Shown here: in pieces, positions 8,697 to 17,456 of the stretch
Layout: each line of letters starts with the position of its first letter
Position numbering within the stretch: position 1 is the stretch's first letter
Program-made: the position numbers and the translations under genes
Assembly: GCA_963765555.1 (NCBI GenBank)
Contig: CAVXWX010000012.1
Location: 310,001-374,000 of the forward strand
DNA: 64,000 nt
DNA from: JL08 sp963765555
Lineage (GTDB): Bacteria; Pseudomonadota; Alphaproteobacteria; Rhodobacterales; Rhodobacteraceae
Direction: 5' to 3'
The notes under the pieces: generated by a model
The model's input: only the letters and a program-made list of their open reading frames with translations
Database searches by the model: none
What the model was told of the DNA's origin: nothing

Positions 8697-9313
8697 TCCG
8701 GCTGCACAAGGATGGCGGTCTGTGGATTGCCACCATAGACCGGCCGGACAAGGCCAATTCGCTGACGCATGCCATGCTGAGCCAACTGGCCGATATCGCC
8801 GAGGCTGCGCAAGATGCGCGGGTTCTGATCCTGACGGGCAAGGGCAATGTATTCAGCGCCGGTGCCGATCTGGAAGAGGCGCGCGCCGGCCTTGCCACAT
8901 CCGGTATCTGGGAACGCCTGTCCGGTGCGATTGCGGCGTTGCCGGGGCTGAGCATTGCGGCCCTGAACGGCACGCTTGCGGGCGGCGCGATGGGTATGGC
9001 GCTGGCGTGCGATCTGCGCCTTGCCGTGCCCGAAGCACGGTTTTTCTATCCTGTGATGAAATTGGGGTTTTTGCCGCAACCGTCCGATCCTGCGCGCATG
9101 GCGGCCCTGATCGGTCCCGCGCGCGCCAAACTGATCCTGATGGGCGGGCAGAAAATTTCGGCGGCGGACGCGCTGTCCTTTGGCCTTGTCGACCAGCTTG
9201 TTCCGCATGACACATTGCTTGATACCGCGCGCGCCATCGCGGCCGACACCTTGGCGGCCAAGCCCGAAATCGCGTCCGGGATCAAAGGTCTGTGCACGGC
9301 CAGTCAGGCCTGA
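8693..9313 (+). CDS. Crotonase-fold (enoyl-CoA hydratase/isomerase family) protein lacking catalytic Glu pair
   Basis: A 206-residue crotonase-superfamily protein, shorter than the usual 255-260 because the C-terminal helical region is cut back. The CoA-site and oxyanion-hole segments FSAGADLEEA and AGGAMGMALACD are present. Aligned by eye to rat enoyl-CoA hydratase, the two catalytic glutamates (144 and 164) correspond to Gly101 and Val121 here, so hydratase chemistry is unlikely; isomerase, hydrolase or another acyl-CoA reaction is possible. It is coupled to the SDR gene by an ATGA overlap, so the two probably act on one acyl-CoA pathway. Confidence 0.82.
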   Translation: MIRLHKDGGLWIATIDRPDKANSLTHAMLSQLADIAEAAQDARVLILTGKGNVFSAGADLEEARAGLATSGIWERLSGAIAALPGLSIAALNGTLAGGAMGMALACDLRLAVPEARFFYPVMKLGFLPQPSDPARMAALIGPARAKLILMGGQKISAADALSFGLVDQLVPHDTLLDTARAIAADTLAAKPEIASGIKGLCTASQA

Positions 9314-9353
9314 ACTGTTTTTATGGTGCGCGTGTTTTACTTAGGGTCTTTCG

Positions 9354-10688
9354 ATGGAATTTGATCTTCAAAGCCAGCCTGAAATTGTGCAACAGGCTGC
9401 GGGTTACGCCCGCGAGGGATGGGACCTGCTACAGGGCTGGTTGCTAAGCCCGGCAGCATGGTCGCAATTCGGCCTGTTGCTTGTGGCCTTTGCTCTGGCG
9501 CTGTTGGCTGTGCGGCGGTTGCGCCCCGCCATAACCCGGTTTTTGTCACCGCCGGACGATCAGACGGGTATCATCGCTTCGGCGCGGCGGTTCCTGCTGG
9601 GCTTTGCGCCCTTGCTGCTCCCCTTGCTGGCCTATGTGTTCACCGCCATCGGGGAAAGTGTGGTTGTATCGCTGTTTGACAGCGGTGCCGTGATTGCCTT
9701 TGGCAAACGTGTTTTCCTGTTTCTGGCCGCGCGCATTCTGGTGCGCGAAGTGATCAAGGACCCGTTTCTCAAACTTTTGGGAAAATACGTGCTGCTGCCC
9801 ATTGCCGCCCTGCACGCCGTCGGGCTGCTGGATGAGGTGATGGACGGCCTGTCGGCCATGAATGTGCAATTGGGCAATATTTCCCTGTCCCTGATGGCAC
9901 TGGTGCGCGGGTTGATCGCGGGCAGTCTGTTGTTCTGGCTGGGCCGGTGGTCAAACGATCAATCTGCGGCTCTGATCAGCCAGCAAAAAGAATTGCGCCC
10001 TGCCACCCGTCAACTGGCCGTCAAAGCCGCCGAGATTGCGATTTTCGGCCTCGCTTTCATTCTGTTGATGAACATCATGGGCATCTCGCTGACCTCGCTT
10101 GCGGTTCTGGGCGGTGCCATCGGTGTCGGGCTGGGCTTTGGCCTGCAAAAGATCGCGGCCAATTTCATTTCCGGCGTGATCCTGCTGCTGGAAGGGCAGG
10201 CAACGGTGGGCGACTATGTTGCTTTGGATGGTGGCGAATCCGGCAAGATCGTCAAGATGACGGCCCGCGCCGCGATTCTGGAAACGTTCGACGGGCGCTG
10301 GATCGTGGTGCCGAACGAAGATTTCATCACCACCCGCGTCGTCAACTATTCCGACAGCGGATCGGCCAACCGGTACGAGGCAGAATTTTCCGTCAGCTAC
10401 GACACCGATATCAATCTGGTGCCTGATATCGTCGAACGGGCCGTGGCGACCCACGCCGGCGTGCTGGACAAACCCTACCCCCCGGATTGCGAATTGCGCG
10501 GGTTCGGCGACAGCGGCATCAATTTCGCGGTTGAATTCTGGGTCAACGGGCTGGACGACGGACCCAATAAATACACATCGGACGTGTTGTTCCTGATCTG
10601 GAACGCACTGAAAGACAACAATATCGAAATTCCGTTTCCACAGCGTGTTGTCGAACTCAAAGGTGAAGTGCGGACAAAAAGCATATGA
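9354..10688 (+). CDS. MscS-type mechanosensitive channel / small-conductance channel family
   Basis: A 444-residue inner-membrane protein. Several hydrophobic helices occupy residues 30-240, then the pore helix and the MscS hallmark ALGGAIGVGLGFGLQKIAAN are seen, followed by the beta domain FISGVILLLEGQATVGDYV and the cytosolic VPNEDFITTRVVNYS segment. These proteins release solutes on hypo-osmotic shock. Its stop overlaps the following flavoprotein ATG (ATGA), so they are cotranscribed although no functional link is obvious. The ATG at 9354 is the first in frame with the N-terminal helix; a weak AGGG site precedes it. Confidence 0.9.
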   Translation: MEFDLQSQPEIVQQAAGYAREGWDLLQGWLLSPAAWSQFGLLLVAFALALLAVRRLRPAITRFLSPPDDQTGIIASARRFLLGFAPLLLPLLAYVFTAIGESVVVSLFDSGAVIAFGKRVFLFLAARILVREVIKDPFLKLLGKYVLLPIAALHAVGLLDEVMDGLSAMNVQLGNISLSLMALVRGLIAGSLLFWLGRWSNDQSAALISQQKELRPATRQLAVKAAEIAIFGLAFILLMNIMGISLTSLAVLGGAIGVGLGFGLQKIAANFISGVILLLEGQATVGDYVALDGGESGKIVKMTARAAILETFDGRWIVVPNEDFITTRVVNYSDSGSANRYEAEFSVSYDTDINLVPDIVERAVATHAGVLDKPYPPDCELRGFGDSGINFAVEFWVNGLDDGPNKYTSDVLFLIWNALKDNNIEIPFPQRVVELKGEVRTKSI

Positions 10689-11863
10689 CAGATGCGTTGG
10701 TCATCGGGGCGGGGCCTGCGGGGTTGATGGCCGCCGAAATGCTCGCATCCGCCGGTCGCTCTGTCACCATTTGCGATGCGAAACCTTCGTTCGGGCGCAA
10801 GTTTCTGATGGCGGGAAAATCGGGCCTTAACCTGACCAAAGACGTGCCGGTTGATGACCTGTTGCAGGCCTATGGCAACGATGCCCCGTTGCTGGCCCCG
10901 ATCCTTCGCGCCTTTGATGCCGCCGCTGTACAGGATTGGGCGCGGGGGTTGGGGCAGGACGTGTTCACCGGTTCGACAGGGCGGGTGTTTCCCACCGTTA
11001 TGAAGGCATCGCCACTGTTGCGCGCATGGCTGGCACGGTTGGACGGATTGGGCGTGGTCCGCCATACGCGCTGGCGTTGGCAGGGCTGGGACAACGGCGT
11101 AACGGTTTTTGACACGCCTGAAGGGCAAAAGCGGCTTAAGACCCGCGTAACAGTTCTGGCGCTGGGCGGGGCCAGTTGGGCGCGCCTTGGGTCAGATGGC
11201 GCATGGGCGGCTTTTCTGGCGGAAAAGGGCGTGCCATTGGCCCGGTTCCAGCCCGCCAATGTCGGCTTGAGCATTGGGTGGTCTGATCACATGGCGCCTG
11301 TTCTGGGCCACGCGTTGAAAGGGGTGGCCTGGCATGTCGGGGATCACGTGTCGCGCGGCGAGGCGGCGATTTCCGCGCGTGGGCTGGAAGGCGGCGGTAT
11401 CTACACCCTGACGCAATATCTGCGCGACGGACAGCCGCTGACAGTTGATCTTTTACCGGATTGGGATGTTGAAAAAGTCACGGCGCGTCTGGCGCGCCCG
11501 CGCGGCAAAACCAGTATGTCCAACCACCTGCGCAAGGCGCTGAACCTGAACAAGGCGCAGATCGCCTTGTTGCAGGAATTCGGCAGGCCGATGCCACTGG
11601 ATCCGGTGGCGTTGGCGCATCTGGTGAAAGCCTTGCCCGTCCTGCACGCGGGCCTGCGCCCGATGGACGAAGCCATTTCAACGGCGGGCGGCGTACCCTT
11701 TTCCGCGCTGGACGACGCGTTGATGCTAGAGGCCCTGCCGGGGGTTTTCTGCGCGGGAGAAATGCTGGATTGGGAAGCCCCGACAGGCGGTTACCTTTTG
11801 ACCGCCTGCCTTGCGACAGGGCGTTGGGCCGGACAGGCCGCCGCGCAATACGATCCGGGTTAG
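10685..11863 (+). CDS. NAD(P)/FAD-dependent oxidoreductase (TIGR03862/HI0933-like flavoprotein)
   Basis: A 392-residue flavoprotein. The N-terminal Rossmann motif is IGAGPAGLMAAEML, followed by the RKFLMAGKSGLNLT segment typical of the HI0933/YhiN family. The middle GGASWARLGSDGAWA and the C-terminal GEMLDWEAPTGGYLL, which closes the FAD site, complete the pattern of the TIGR03862 subgroup. Members are uncharacterised; a reductase role is inferred from fold alone. It starts in an ATGA overlap with the MscS-type gene and its stop overlaps the end of the convergent glutathione transferase gene by four bases. Confidence 0.85.
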   Translation: MTDALVIGAGPAGLMAAEMLASAGRSVTICDAKPSFGRKFLMAGKSGLNLTKDVPVDDLLQAYGNDAPLLAPILRAFDAAAVQDWARGLGQDVFTGSTGRVFPTVMKASPLLRAWLARLDGLGVVRHTRWRWQGWDNGVTVFDTPEGQKRLKTRVTVLALGGASWARLGSDGAWAAFLAEKGVPLARFQPANVGLSIGWSDHMAPVLGHALKGVAWHVGDHVSRGEAAISARGLEGGGIYTLTQYLRDGQPLTVDLLPDWDVEKVTARLARPRGKTSMSNHLRKALNLNKAQIALLQEFGRPMPLDPVALAHLVKALPVLHAGLRPMDEAISTAGGVPFSALDDALMLEALPGVFCAGEMLDWEAPTGGYLLTACLATGRWAGQAAAQYDPG

Positions 11864-12447
11864 GCGCCTTGGCGCGCGGTCGCGTAAGCCGGACGCGCCC
11901 GCATCCGGTCCAGATAATCGCGCAAGGGGGCGGGTGCGGGATCAAATTTGGCGGTGGTGGCCCAGCCAAGGCAATGGGTCAGCACGATATCGGGCAGGGT
12001 CATCGTATCGCCCATCAGGAACGCGCCTGTCATCTGGTGCGCGATCCGGTCAAGATTGATCGCCATTTCCCATTTCAGAGAATCCTTGATGCCCGCAACG
12101 CGGTATTCCATCGGCAACACGAACCCGTGGCGCGCCGCGGTCCACAACAGCGCATCGACCTCGTCCAGAACCTGGTGGGTCAGCGCATCCTGGCGCGCGC
12201 GCTCCAGCGTGCCGGCCGGATAGGTCAGTTTGCCGTGTTTGTCCGCCAGATAGGTAATGATGGCCGTGCTGTCGGTCAGCACCGCATCACCCTCGCGCAG
12301 CACTGGCACCTTGCCCGACGGGTTGACCGCTTTAACGATATCCGAATGCGGGCCGGTATCGGTATGTGTGTAGGGCTCGCCCAGTTCTTCCAGCATCCAC
12401 ATCACGCGAAAGGCGCGGCTTTTAACGGTTCCGATCAGTTCGTACAT
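11860..12447 (-). CDS. Glutathione S-transferase family protein
   Basis: A 195-residue GST. The thioredoxin-like N-terminal domain has the glutathione-binding segment SGKVPVLREGDAVLTDSTAI (cis-Pro and the Asp-Ser pair), and the all-helical C-terminal domain follows. I place the start at the ATG 12447 (MYELIGTV) rather than the adjacent GTG because AGGAG lies six bases before the ATG. It faces the flavoprotein gene and overlaps its end by four bases. It lies just downstream of holA on the same strand and may be cotranscribed with it. The substrate is unknown. Confidence 0.88.
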   Translation of the reverse strand: MYELIGTVKSRAFRVMWMLEELGEPYTHTDTGPHSDIVKAVNPSGKVPVLREGDAVLTDSTAIITYLADKHGKLTYPAGTLERARQDALTHQVLDEVDALLWTAARHGFVLPMEYRVAGIKDSLKWEMAINLDRIAHQMTGAFLMGDTMTLPDIVLTHCLGWATTAKFDPAPAPLRDYLDRMRARPAYATARQGA

Positions 12448-12456
12448 CACGTTCTC

Positions 12457-13491
12457 CTATGTGTTTCGCCGGTTGCCCAGCATCGCCAAACGGATCAGCG
12501 CCCGTTCGACCAGCGCCAGAGCCGGTGCGTTCTGTCCGGCCGAGCGCAATTGTAAATCCGTATCCGTCAGCAGTGTCAGCGCCGCCTCAAGATCCGCAAC
12601 GCCCCAGTTTTGCGCCTGTCGCACCATCCTGTCGCGCCGCGGCCCGAAGACAGGGGGCCGCACCTTGTTTATTCCGCTGCCCGGTCCGCCGGGGTCGGAT
12701 GCGGCCACATGCAGCGCCCTGAAATGGCGCATGGCCCCGATGCACAGGCTCACTGCATTTACGCCTTGGGATTGCAACTTGCGCAGCACCGGACCGATTT
12801 CACCTGCGTTTGCATCGGCCACGATGTTCAGAACATCGTCCAGCGCCGCCTCGGTCGATGTGGGTGCGCAAGCCAGCAGGTCCGCACCGGTCAGCGGCGT
12901 GGTGTCGCCGCGCTTGTACAAACCCAGCTTGTCTATCGTCTGGCGGAAATCACCGGGGTCAAGATCACGGGCCAGCGCCGTTATCTGCGCCATCACATCG
13001 CCCGACGGTGCCGCAATGCCGGCATCGGCCAATGTCTTTTCAATCTCGTCGCGCGTGGGCGGATCATCATAGATGCCAACCGCAAACGCGTTTTTGTGGG
13101 CCTCGAATGCCTTGCGCAGCTTTGATGTCGCTTTCAGCGTGCCAGCGGTGACAATGATCTGCGCGTCCCCGTCCTGCCATTCCGCAAGGGCGGCTACAAC
13201 AGTGTCCGCAATGGTGTCATTGGCCTCTTCCACAAAGGCCACGCGCGGGCCGGGAAAAAACCCGATCGCCTTGATCGCATCCAGCAACAGGGCGGGGTCT
13301 TTGCGCAAATCTCCGGCCGTAATGCGGGTCAGGCGCATTTCTTCCTCGCCCGTTGGGCCAACCAGCGCGGCAATGACCTGCTGCCGTTTCAGGGCCACGC
13401 GCATCGCGTCCGCGCCATAAATCAGCACGCCGGTGCGGGCCGGATCGGGTTTGGCGAAATATCCCGGTGCCTCTCGTGGGGACAGTTTCAT
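12457..13491 (-). CDS. holA: DNA polymerase III delta subunit
   Basis: A 344-residue clamp-loader delta subunit, which opens the beta sliding clamp during replication. The N-terminal AAA-like domain begins MKLSPREAPGYFAKPDP with GVLIYGADAMRVALKRQQV; the central and C-terminal helical domains include DPGDFRQTIDKLGLY and the region ending RALIRLAMLGNR. It has no functional Walker A, as expected for delta. Its ATG overlaps the stop of lptE, giving the common leuS-lptE-holA order. Confidence 0.92.
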   Translation of the reverse strand: MKLSPREAPGYFAKPDPARTGVLIYGADAMRVALKRQQVIAALVGPTGEEEMRLTRITAGDLRKDPALLLDAIKAIGFFPGPRVAFVEEANDTIADTVVAALAEWQDGDAQIIVTAGTLKATSKLRKAFEAHKNAFAVGIYDDPPTRDEIEKTLADAGIAAPSGDVMAQITALARDLDPGDFRQTIDKLGLYKRGDTTPLTGADLLACAPTSTEAALDDVLNIVADANAGEIGPVLRKLQSQGVNAVSLCIGAMRHFRALHVAASDPGGPGSGINKVRPPVFGPRRDRMVRQAQNWGVADLEAALTLLTDTDLQLRSAGQNAPALALVERALIRLAMLGNRRNT

Positions 13492-13973
13492 GACGCGGGC
13501 GTAAATGTGGCTTGCAAGCGGGTCACCACCAGATCGGCCAGAATGATCATTAGCCGTTCCTGCGCATCCCGTTCAGCGGCGAGGCTGGCAACTGACGTGC
13601 CGGTTGCGGAATAGCCGGTAAAACTTTCGACATCGCCGGAGGAAACAACCGTTTCGGTGGCCGTATCACGCAGTTCATATGTGGCGCGCCCCAAAACGTC
13701 GTAGCGTTCGATATTGCCCTCTTGGTTCACGGCAATGCCCTGCTGGACGGTCGTAATGTTATACACCAATGCGTATTTCGCATTTCCCGAACGGCCCATG
13801 CGTTCTTCGAATCTTTGGGTAAACCAGTAATCATTTCGGCTTTGCGGTTCGTTGACGGTGATCTGGTTCTGCAATGCAGTTCCAGCGCCATTCGGGCCAT
13901 AAACCGGCGTAAACCCGCAGGATGCCAAAAGCAGCATCAAACCCGGAACAAAAAGGCGGCGGTTAAACAACAA
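13488..13973 (-). CDS. lptE: LPS-assembly lipoprotein LptE
   Basis: A 161-residue lipoprotein that plugs and supports the LptD outer-membrane translocon in lipopolysaccharide insertion. The short signal MLFNRRLFVPGLMLLLASC ends in a lipobox with Cys at residue 19. The start is a TTG at 13973, overlapping the end of leuS by 11 bases; no ATG gives a workable signal peptide. The body is poorly conserved, so the call rests on length, lipobox and the leuS-lptE-holA neighbourhood. The stop overlaps the holA start (ATGA). Confidence 0.85.
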   Translation of the reverse strand: MLFNRRLFVPGLMLLLASCGFTPVYGPNGAGTALQNQITVNEPQSRNDYWFTQRFEERMGRSGNAKYALVYNITTVQQGIAVNQEGNIERYDVLGRATYELRDTATETVVSSGDVESFTGYSATGTSVASLAAERDAQERLMIILADLVVTRLQATFTPAS

Positions 13974-16524
13974 CGTTTACGATCCTGCCGGGGACAACGA
14001 TGATCTTTTTGGGCGCGGCCCCGTCCAGCGCCCTTTGCACAGCGTCTACTGCCAGCGCGGTTTTTTCAACCTCTGCCGCGTCCATGTCGCGCGGTACGCT
14101 GATTTCAGCGCGCCGTTTGCCGTTGATCTGAATGGGCAGCGTTACGGTATCGTCGACCAACAGGGCCGGATCGGCCACTGGCCACGCGGCTGTCGACACC
14201 AGACCGTCGCCGCCCAGTTGCGCCCAGACATCTTCGGCCAGATGCGGCGTCATCGGCGACATCAACTGAACCAGCGTGCGTGCGGCCTGTTTTTGCACGG
14301 CTGCGCCAGCCTTGGATTTGGACAATGTGTTGGTGAACGCATAAAGCCGCGCGATCGACGCATTGAACCCAAAGGATTCAATGCCGGTTGTGACCTCGTG
14401 AATGGTTTTGTGCATGTCGCGCAGCAAGGCGTCATCTTCGGGCTGCGCCCCGTTATCGGCCATTTCGGCAATGTCTGTGGTGATGCGATAAACACGCGAC
14501 AGGTGCTTATAGGTTGCTTCCGCACCTGCGGCGGTCCATTCGACATCACGCTCGGGCGGGCTGTCGGACAGCATGAACCAGCGGGCTGTATCTGCGCCGT
14601 AGTTCTTGATGATGCTGACAGGGTCCACCACGTTTTTCTTCGACTTCGACATTTTCGCTGACGGGATCACCTCGACCATCGGGCCGTCTGCGCCCAATCG
14701 GGCACCTGATTCCGTCCATTCGATATCTTCGGGCAGGTGATAGACAGGGCGGTCCTTGTCGTCGCGCGTGGCATAGATTTCATGGGTCACCATGCCTTGG
14801 GTAAACAATGCATCAAACGGTTCGATCGCCGATTCGGGCAGATGCCCCGTCAGATGCATAGCGCGGGCAAAGAAGCGGGCATAAAGCAGGTGCAGGATCG
14901 CGTGTTCGACGCCGCCGATATACTGATCCACATTCATCCAATAGGCCGCATCTTCCATATTGGTCGGCGTTGCGGCATCGGGTGCTGTAAAACGCGCGAA
15001 ATACCACGAGCTGTCGACAAATGTGTCCATCGTATCGGTTTCGCGCAATGCGGCACCCCCACAGGACGGGCAGGTGCAATTGCGCCATGTCGGGTGCCGG
15101 TCCAGCGGATTGCCGGGCGTGTTGATATCCACGTCAAACGGCAATTCGACGGGCAGGTTTTCCTTTTTCTCGGGCACAACGCCGCAAGTGTCACAATGCA
15201 CCACAGGGATCGGGCAGCCCCAATAGCGTTGGCGCGACAGGCCCCAATCGCGCAAACGATACTTGGTCACACCCTGACCCACGCCGTTCTTCTCGCAAAA
15301 GTCGATTGCGGTTTCCACGCCCTCGCTTCCGGTTTGCCACGCCTCGCCCGCAAAACCGCGGTTGTAAAACACCTTGTCGGTTTTGGGCGGTACAAACGCC
15401 TCGGTCAGATCATCCGCGCTGTCCTCGGACGGCAGATAGGTCGAAATAATCGGCAGATCGTATTTCGTGGCAAATTCAAAATCGCGCTGGTCGTGGGCGG
15501 GGCAGCCGAAAATCGCGCCGGTGCCGTAATCCATCAGGATAAAGTTGGCGATGTAAACCGGCAGTTCCCAAGCGGTATCAAACGGGTGGCGCACCCGTAT
15601 GCCGGTGTCCATGCCCAGTTTTTCCGCCGTTTCAATGGCCTCTTCCGTGGTGCCGCCCTTGCGGCATTCCGCGTTAAAGGCCGCAATATCCGCGTTTTCG
15701 CGTTCCAGATGCTTGGCCAGCGGATGATCGGGCGAAATGCCGATAAACGATGCCCCCATCAACGTGTCGGGGCGTGTTGTGTACACCTCGATCCGGTCAT
15801 GCCCGTCCGGCGCATCAATTGTGGAAAACGCAAATTGCAGACCACGCGATTTGCCGATCCAGTTGGCCTGCATCAGCTTGACCTTGGCAGGCCAGTTGTC
15901 CAGCCCGTCCAGCGCGCCCAGCAAATCTTCGGCCATGTCGGATATTTTGAAGAACCATTGCGTCAGTTCGCGCCGTTCCACCAGCGCGCCAGACCGCCAG
16001 CCGCGCCCCTGTTCAACCTGTTCGTTGGCCAGAACTGTCATATCGACAGGGTCCCAGTTGACCACGGCGTTCTTGCGATAGACCAGTCCCGCCTCAAGCA
16101 TATCCAGAAACAGCGCCTGCTGCTGGCCGTAATATTCGGGGTCGCAGGTGGCAAATTCGCGTGACCAGTCGATCGACAGGCCCAACGGTTTCATCTGGGC
16201 GCGCATGTCTGCGATGTTGTCATAGGTCCATGTCTTGGGGTGGCCACCGATGGCCATCGCCGCGTTTTCCGCAGGCATTCCAAACGCATCCCAGCCCATC
16301 GGGTGCAAAACATTGTGCCCTGTCGACAATTTATAGCGCGCGACCACGTCGCCCATCGTGTAGTTGCGCACATGGCCCATATGGATGCGCCCCGAAGGAT
16401 AGGGAAACATTTCAAGCACATAGTATTTCGGTTTGTCCGCACTGCGCGTGGCGGTGAAAATACCGGCCTTGTCCCAGGCGGCTTGCCATTTCGCTTCGAT
16501 CTCGGCGGCAGAATAGCGGGGCAT
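13963..16524 (-). CDS. leuS: Leucine-tRNA ligase
   Basis: An 853-residue class I aminoacyl-tRNA synthetase charging tRNA-Leu. The HIGH motif appears as HMGH (residues 48-51) in PYPSGRIHMGHVRNY, and the KMSKS loop is present at about residue 620 (SAKMSKSKKNVVDP). The CP1 editing domain lies between them (around TTRPDTLMGASFIG and the YGTGAIFGCPAHDQRDFEF segment). The C-terminal domain ends IIVVPGRIVNVVV. Length is normal. It heads leuS-lptE-holA; a hairpin separates it from the upstream DUF3576 gene. Confidence 0.98.
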   Translation of the reverse strand: MPRYSAAEIEAKWQAAWDKAGIFTATRSADKPKYYVLEMFPYPSGRIHMGHVRNYTMGDVVARYKLSTGHNVLHPMGWDAFGMPAENAAMAIGGHPKTWTYDNIADMRAQMKPLGLSIDWSREFATCDPEYYGQQQALFLDMLEAGLVYRKNAVVNWDPVDMTVLANEQVEQGRGWRSGALVERRELTQWFFKISDMAEDLLGALDGLDNWPAKVKLMQANWIGKSRGLQFAFSTIDAPDGHDRIEVYTTRPDTLMGASFIGISPDHPLAKHLERENADIAAFNAECRKGGTTEEAIETAEKLGMDTGIRVRHPFDTAWELPVYIANFILMDYGTGAIFGCPAHDQRDFEFATKYDLPIISTYLPSEDSADDLTEAFVPPKTDKVFYNRGFAGEAWQTGSEGVETAIDFCEKNGVGQGVTKYRLRDWGLSRQRYWGCPIPVVHCDTCGVVPEKKENLPVELPFDVDINTPGNPLDRHPTWRNCTCPSCGGAALRETDTMDTFVDSSWYFARFTAPDAATPTNMEDAAYWMNVDQYIGGVEHAILHLLYARFFARAMHLTGHLPESAIEPFDALFTQGMVTHEIYATRDDKDRPVYHLPEDIEWTESGARLGADGPMVEVIPSAKMSKSKKNVVDPVSIIKNYGADTARWFMLSDSPPERDVEWTAAGAEATYKHLSRVYRITTDIAEMADNGAQPEDDALLRDMHKTIHEVTTGIESFGFNASIARLYAFTNTLSKSKAGAAVQKQAARTLVQLMSPMTPHLAEDVWAQLGGDGLVSTAAWPVADPALLVDDTVTLPIQINGKRRAEISVPRDMDAAEVEKTALAVDAVQRALDGAAPKKIIVVPGRIVNVVV

Positions 16525-16548
16525 GTTTAATGGTCCTTTACGGGAAAA

Positions 16549-16570
16549 CGCCGGGCGATCAGGCCCGGCG
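16549..16570 (-). terminator. Hairpin between DUF3576 gene and leuS
   Basis: CGCCGGGC, a six-base loop, GCCCGGCG. On the minus strand it is followed by TTTTCC. It would end DUF3576 transcription before leuS, or attenuate read-through. Confidence 0.6.
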
Positions 16571-16621
16571 CTTTCTTAATGTCAGTTTCAGGCGGATGCC
16601 AGTGCATTGCCGACCGCAGTT

Positions 16622-17134
16622 CTAGAATTTGGCGTCGGCAATCCGAAGCTGTCGGGCGCGCGACAAGATCGCATCTTCTATGGCGCGCACTGTGGCCGGA
16701 TCGGCCGGTCCACCGCCGCTGGTTTGCAACGCGACGCTTAACGCGCGCGCATCCAGCGCGGGATCATCGATCAAAACGGTTGCGCGATAGGATCGTCCGC
16801 CCCCCGGAGGCGTGCCATACCCAGTTACGATAACGCCGGTGAACGGATCAACCGACTGAATAGGCAGGAAATTCAGCACTTCCAGCGAGGCGTTCCAGAT
16901 GTAGCGGTTGACCGAAACGGAATTTTCCGTCGATGGCTGATTGAAATAGGCCCAGACGGTATCGGATTCCTGCGCGCTGGGCGGGTTTTCATTGTCCAGC
17001 GGGCTGGGCGGCGCTTCGCTGTTCAGGGTGCTTTCCGGCCCGATGCGGCCAAGACCACCCCCGCCGCCGCACGCGGACAGCAGAAATAATGACGCACCTG
17101 CCGCCATCAGAATGAGCTTTGATTGGTGTTTCAT
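16622..17134 (-). CDS. DUF3576 lipoprotein
   Basis: A 170-residue lipoprotein. The signal MKHQSKLILMAAGASLFLLS ends in the lipobox LSAC followed by a glycine run; after a proline- and Ser-rich linker comes the DUF3576 body (VWAYFNQPSTENSVSVNRYIW, then DPFTGVIVTGYGTPPGGGRSY). The family is alphaproteobacterial and often sits upstream of leuS; its function is unknown, but it is presumed to be outer-membrane associated. I prefer the ATG at 17134, directly before a good signal peptide; an in-frame ATG at 17152 is also possible. Confidence 0.85.
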   Translation of the reverse strand: MKHQSKLILMAAGASLFLLSACGGGGGLGRIGPESTLNSEAPPSPLDNENPPSAQESDTVWAYFNQPSTENSVSVNRYIWNASLEVLNFLPIQSVDPFTGVIVTGYGTPPGGGRSYRATVLIDDPALDARALSVALQTSGGGPADPATVRAIEDAILSRARQLRIADAKF

Positions 17135-17456
17135 TCCACTTGCCCCATGCATTCCGCGTGTTTTTCTTGATACTGTCCTACCCAAGCCGCTGAAAGGGAG
17201 CAAGGGCTATGTCACGTTGCTTCGCAGGCTGATGGCGCGTGTTTGCCAGTGTATACAATGCGCCATATAGATGCAGCAGATTTGCCGCGACTGGCCGCAA
17301 AAACCGACTGTGGCAAAGCTGCACCATCCTGAACCACTTTACGATCATGATGCGCCCAATCCTTGCCAAGACAGGCCAATCCAAGCGAAAGACACATCCA
17401 TACCCTCACCGGATTCCCCGGTTTGGGCGTAACTTTTTAAACCGAGGGAAAAGACT
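17135..17456. other. Intergenic region between DUF3576 lipoprotein and porin genes
   Basis: 322 bases without a convincing gene, separating divergent genes, so it must hold both promoters. It is less GC-rich than the flanks near the porin start, with a GAGGGA ribosome-binding site just before the porin ATG. I do not see a clear palindromic operator. Confidence 0.6.

Noticed and set aside
14737..16164. A 475-codon open frame opposite leuS
   Set aside because: Antisense shadow of leuS; product is His/Arg/Gly-rich with no recognisable motif.
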